A DNA stretch of 40,500 bases. It comes from Saccharopolyspora shandongensis. Its GTDB lineage: Bacteria > Actinomycetota > Actinomycetes > Mycobacteriales > Pseudonocardiaceae. Under the pieces are notes generated by a model. The model had not been told where the DNA came from and did no database searches. It saw only the letters and a list, made by a program, of their open reading frames with translations. A program made the translations under genes and the position numbers. The stretch covers positions 1 to 40,500 of the forward strand of contig NZ_FNOK01000076.1 in the NCBI RefSeq assembly GCF_900106995.1. The letters run 5' to 3'. Shown here piece after piece: positions 39,114-40,500 of the stretch; positions within the stretch are counted from its first letter, which is position 1, and the number at the start of each line of letters is the position of its first letter.

Positions 39114-40115
39114 GTGACTGTCGCGCCGGAGGGCCGGAAGCTGCTGCGGCTGGAAGCCCGCAACAGCCAGACGCCTATCGAGAAGAAGCCGTCGTGGATC
39201 AAGACCCGCGCACGGATGGGCCCCGAGTACCAAGAGCTGAAGGGCCTCGTCCGCCGCGAGGGCCTGCACACCGTCTGCGAGGAAGCGGGGTGCCCCAACA
39301 TCTTCGAGTGTTGGGAGGACCGCGAGGCGACGTTCCTCATCGGCGGAGAGCAGTGCACCCGCCGATGCGACTTCTGCCTGATCGACACCGGGAAACCGGC
39401 CGAGCTGGACGTCGAGGAGCCGCGCCGGGTCGCCGAGTCGGTGCAGGCGATGGGGCTGCGCTACTCGACGGTCACCGGGGTCGCCCGCGACGACCTGCCC
39501 GACGGCGGCGCGTGGCTGTACGCCGAGACGGTCCGGCAGATCCACGCGATGAACCCGGGCACCGGCGTCGAGCTGCTGATCCCGGACTTCAACGCGGAGC
39601 CGGACCAGCTCGCCGAGGTGTTCGGCTCGCGGCCGGAGGTGCTCGCGCACAACCTGGAGACGGTGCCGAGCGTCTTCCGGCGGCTTCGCCCGGCATTCCG
39701 CTACGAGCGGTCGCTGAAGGTGATCACGCTGGCCCGCGAGGCCGGCCTGGTGACCAAGTCGAACCTGATCCTGGGCATGGGCGAGACGCCCGACGAGGTG
39801 CGCCCGGCGCTGCAGGACCTGCACGACGCGGGTTGCGACATCATCACCATCACCCAGTACCTGCGGCCCAGCCCGCGGCACCACCCGGTGGACCGGTGGG
39901 TCCGGCCGGAGGAGTTCGTGGAGCACACCAAGGCCGCCGAGGAGATCGGCTTCCCCGGCGTCATGGCGGGTCCGCTGGTGCGGTCCAGCTACCGCGCCGG
40001 CCGCCTGTACGCCAAGGCCACGGTGCACCGCGGCATGCCGCTGCCGGAGAACCTGTCCCACCTGGCCCAGGCCGGCACCGCGGCCCAGGAGGCCACCAGC
40101 CTCCTCAACCGCTGA
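39114..40115 (+). CDS. lipA: Lipoyl synthase (radical SAM)
   Basis: A 333-residue enzyme that inserts two sulfurs into octanoyl groups on lipoyl domains. The auxiliary cluster motif is Cys55-x4-Cys60-x5-Cys66 (CEEAGCPNIFEC), the radical SAM motif is Cys81-x3-Cys85-x2-Cys88 (CTRRCDFC), and the C-terminal RSSYRAG serine binds the auxiliary cluster. The GTG at 39114 gives the normal actinobacterial N-terminus (VTVAPEGRKLLRLEARN). It needs Fe-S delivery (erpA is in this window) and acts on octanoylated SucB from LipB. It is parted from lipB by a 6.3-kb block, and 28 bases after the stop an IS begins. Confidence 0.97.
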   Translation: MTVAPEGRKLLRLEARNSQTPIEKKPSWIKTRARMGPEYQELKGLVRREGLHTVCEEAGCPNIFECWEDREATFLIGGEQCTRRCDFCLIDTGKPAELDVEEPRRVAESVQAMGLRYSTVTGVARDDLPDGGAWLYAETVRQIHAMNPGTGVELLIPDFNAEPDQLAEVFGSRPEVLAHNLETVPSVFRRLRPAFRYERSLKVITLAREAGLVTKSNLILGMGETPDEVRPALQDLHDAGCDIITITQYLRPSPRHHPVDRWVRPEEFVEHTKAAEEIGFPGVMAGPLVRSSYRAGRLYAKATVHRGMPLPENLSHLAQAGTAAQEATSLLNR

Positions 40116-40143
40116 CGCTTTCCACGTGAAGGGCACCGCCGGG

Positions 40144-40500
40144 TGAACTGGTCCCCGGAGGTTGGACTGAGGAATTCAGTTCCGATCTCCGGGGAGCGGT
40201 TGTATGGCTGGGCGAAGTTCGTTGAGCGTGGAGCAGCGTGCCGCGGCGATAGGGTTGTTCGATGACGGTTGGGCGGATCGTGCGGTCGCGACCAGGCTTG
40301 GTGTGTCTCGCCCGGCGGTGGCCCGGTTGTATGGCCGGTGGCGGGTTCGCGGGGGTGCGGCGCTGGTGAGTAAGCCGTCCAGGCGGGTTTTCACCGTCGA
40401 GTTCAAGCTCGAGGTGGTGCGGCGTTTCCTTGCTGGTGAGACGAAGACCGATCTCGCTTGTGAGTTCGATCTGTCGTCGCCGAAGCTGATCGAGACGTGG
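40144..40500 (+). mobile_element. Left end of an IS3-family (IS150-like) insertion sequence
   Basis: It begins with a terminal repeat at 40144-40168 that matches the right terminus at 395-419 (23 of 25), then the start of OrfA. It has the same orientation as the element at the window start. The two fragments do not overlap in content, so they could be copies of one element type. The IS lies six bases after GAAGGGCACC (40128-40137), which looks like half of a lipA terminator stem. Confidence 0.88.
40204..40500 (+). CDS. IS3-family transposase OrfA, N-terminal part (runs off the window)
   Basis: 99 codons are open to the window end, with an ATG at 40204 and GGGGAG about eight bases upstream. 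Two helix-turn-helix units are visible: residues about 8-45 (LSVEQRAAAIGLFDDGW, LGVSRPAVARLYGRW) and about 62-99 (FTVEFKLEVVRRFLAGETKT, LSSPKLIETW). This two-HTH OrfA is typical of the IS150 group, where OrfA binds the terminal repeats and is fused to OrfB by frameshifting. Confidence 0.9.
   Translation, partial: MAGRSSLSVEQRAAAIGLFDDGWADRAVATRLGVSRPAVARLYGRWRVRGGAALVSKPSRRVFTVEFKLEVVRRFLAGETKTDLACEFDLSSPKLIETW

Overview
The window is high-GC actinobacterial chromosome, probably from a Pseudonocardiaceae-type genome (Saccharopolyspora-like; inferred from gene content, not proven). The core gene order ctaF-ctaC < > asnB ... erpA - DUF3043 - cobT - cobS - ilvE - pepA - lpd/sucB - TIGR01777 - lipB - lipA matches, from memory, Mycobacterium tuberculosis Rv2199c to Rv2218. 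This is a conserved chromosomal backbone into which accessory blocks have been placed.

Layout. (1) 1-419 is the right end of an IS3-family (IS150-like) insertion sequence. (2) 452-4523 holds a stand-alone Lrp/AsnC ligand-binding domain protein, ctaF and ctaC (cytochrome c oxidase) and, divergently, asnB (ltsA-like). (3) 4672-15698 is an accessory carbohydrate and secretion block: a secreted M23 peptidase fused to a SapA-like domain, a GH13 alpha-glucosidase, a LacI/MalR-type regulator, malE-malF-malG, a homocysteine methyltransferase, a secreted sialidase and a secreted alpha-amylase. (4) 16004-20581 holds an S4 protein, an amidohydrolase remnant, a VOC protein, erpA, a DUF3043 membrane protein and cobU-cobT-cobS. 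(5) 20582-21126 is a 545-base noncoding knot of repeats. (6) 21127-32800 holds ilvE, a membrane protein, a DUF402 protein with an APC permease, pepA, an OsmC protein, lpd, sucB, a TIGR01777 protein and lipB. (7) 32875-39011 is an accessory block that separates lipB from lipA: a Tat-exported serine hydrolase, an ArsR-like regulator, an F420-type oxidoreductase, a TetR regulator with three operators, an XRE/MmyB regulator, a VOC protein and membrane or unknown proteins. (8) lipA follows, and 28 bases after its stop a second IS of the same family begins (40144-40500).

How the genes work together. alpha-Amylase (secreted), MalEFG (uptake of maltose or maltodextrin) and alpha-glucosidase (intracellular hydrolysis) form one starch-use pathway. 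A box T(T/C)GCAA-N4-T(T/G)(G/C)(C/G)CA stands upstream of the amylase gene, malE and the regulator gene, so the regulator probably controls itself, uptake and amylase. No malK is present, so an ATPase encoded elsewhere must serve MalFG. lpd, sucB, lipB and lipA together make and lipoylate 2-oxoacid dehydrogenase complexes. cobU-T-S form the end of cobalamin assembly.

The most unusual content is noncoding. (a) A roughly 160-185 nt structured repeat occurs three times (9803-9958, 20787-20970, 30838-30997); its flanks are conserved while its stems change with pairing kept, and one copy sits between malE and malF. (b) Three long hairpins (4612-4657, 20639-20688, 36792-36835) have unrelated stems but always a 12-nt loop with GCCATAGC at the same place, and each lies between convergent genes. 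(c) A 456-bp element has 30-bp terminal inverted repeats (20587-21042). (d) A long palindrome supplies the last codons of the F420-type oxidoreductase gene.
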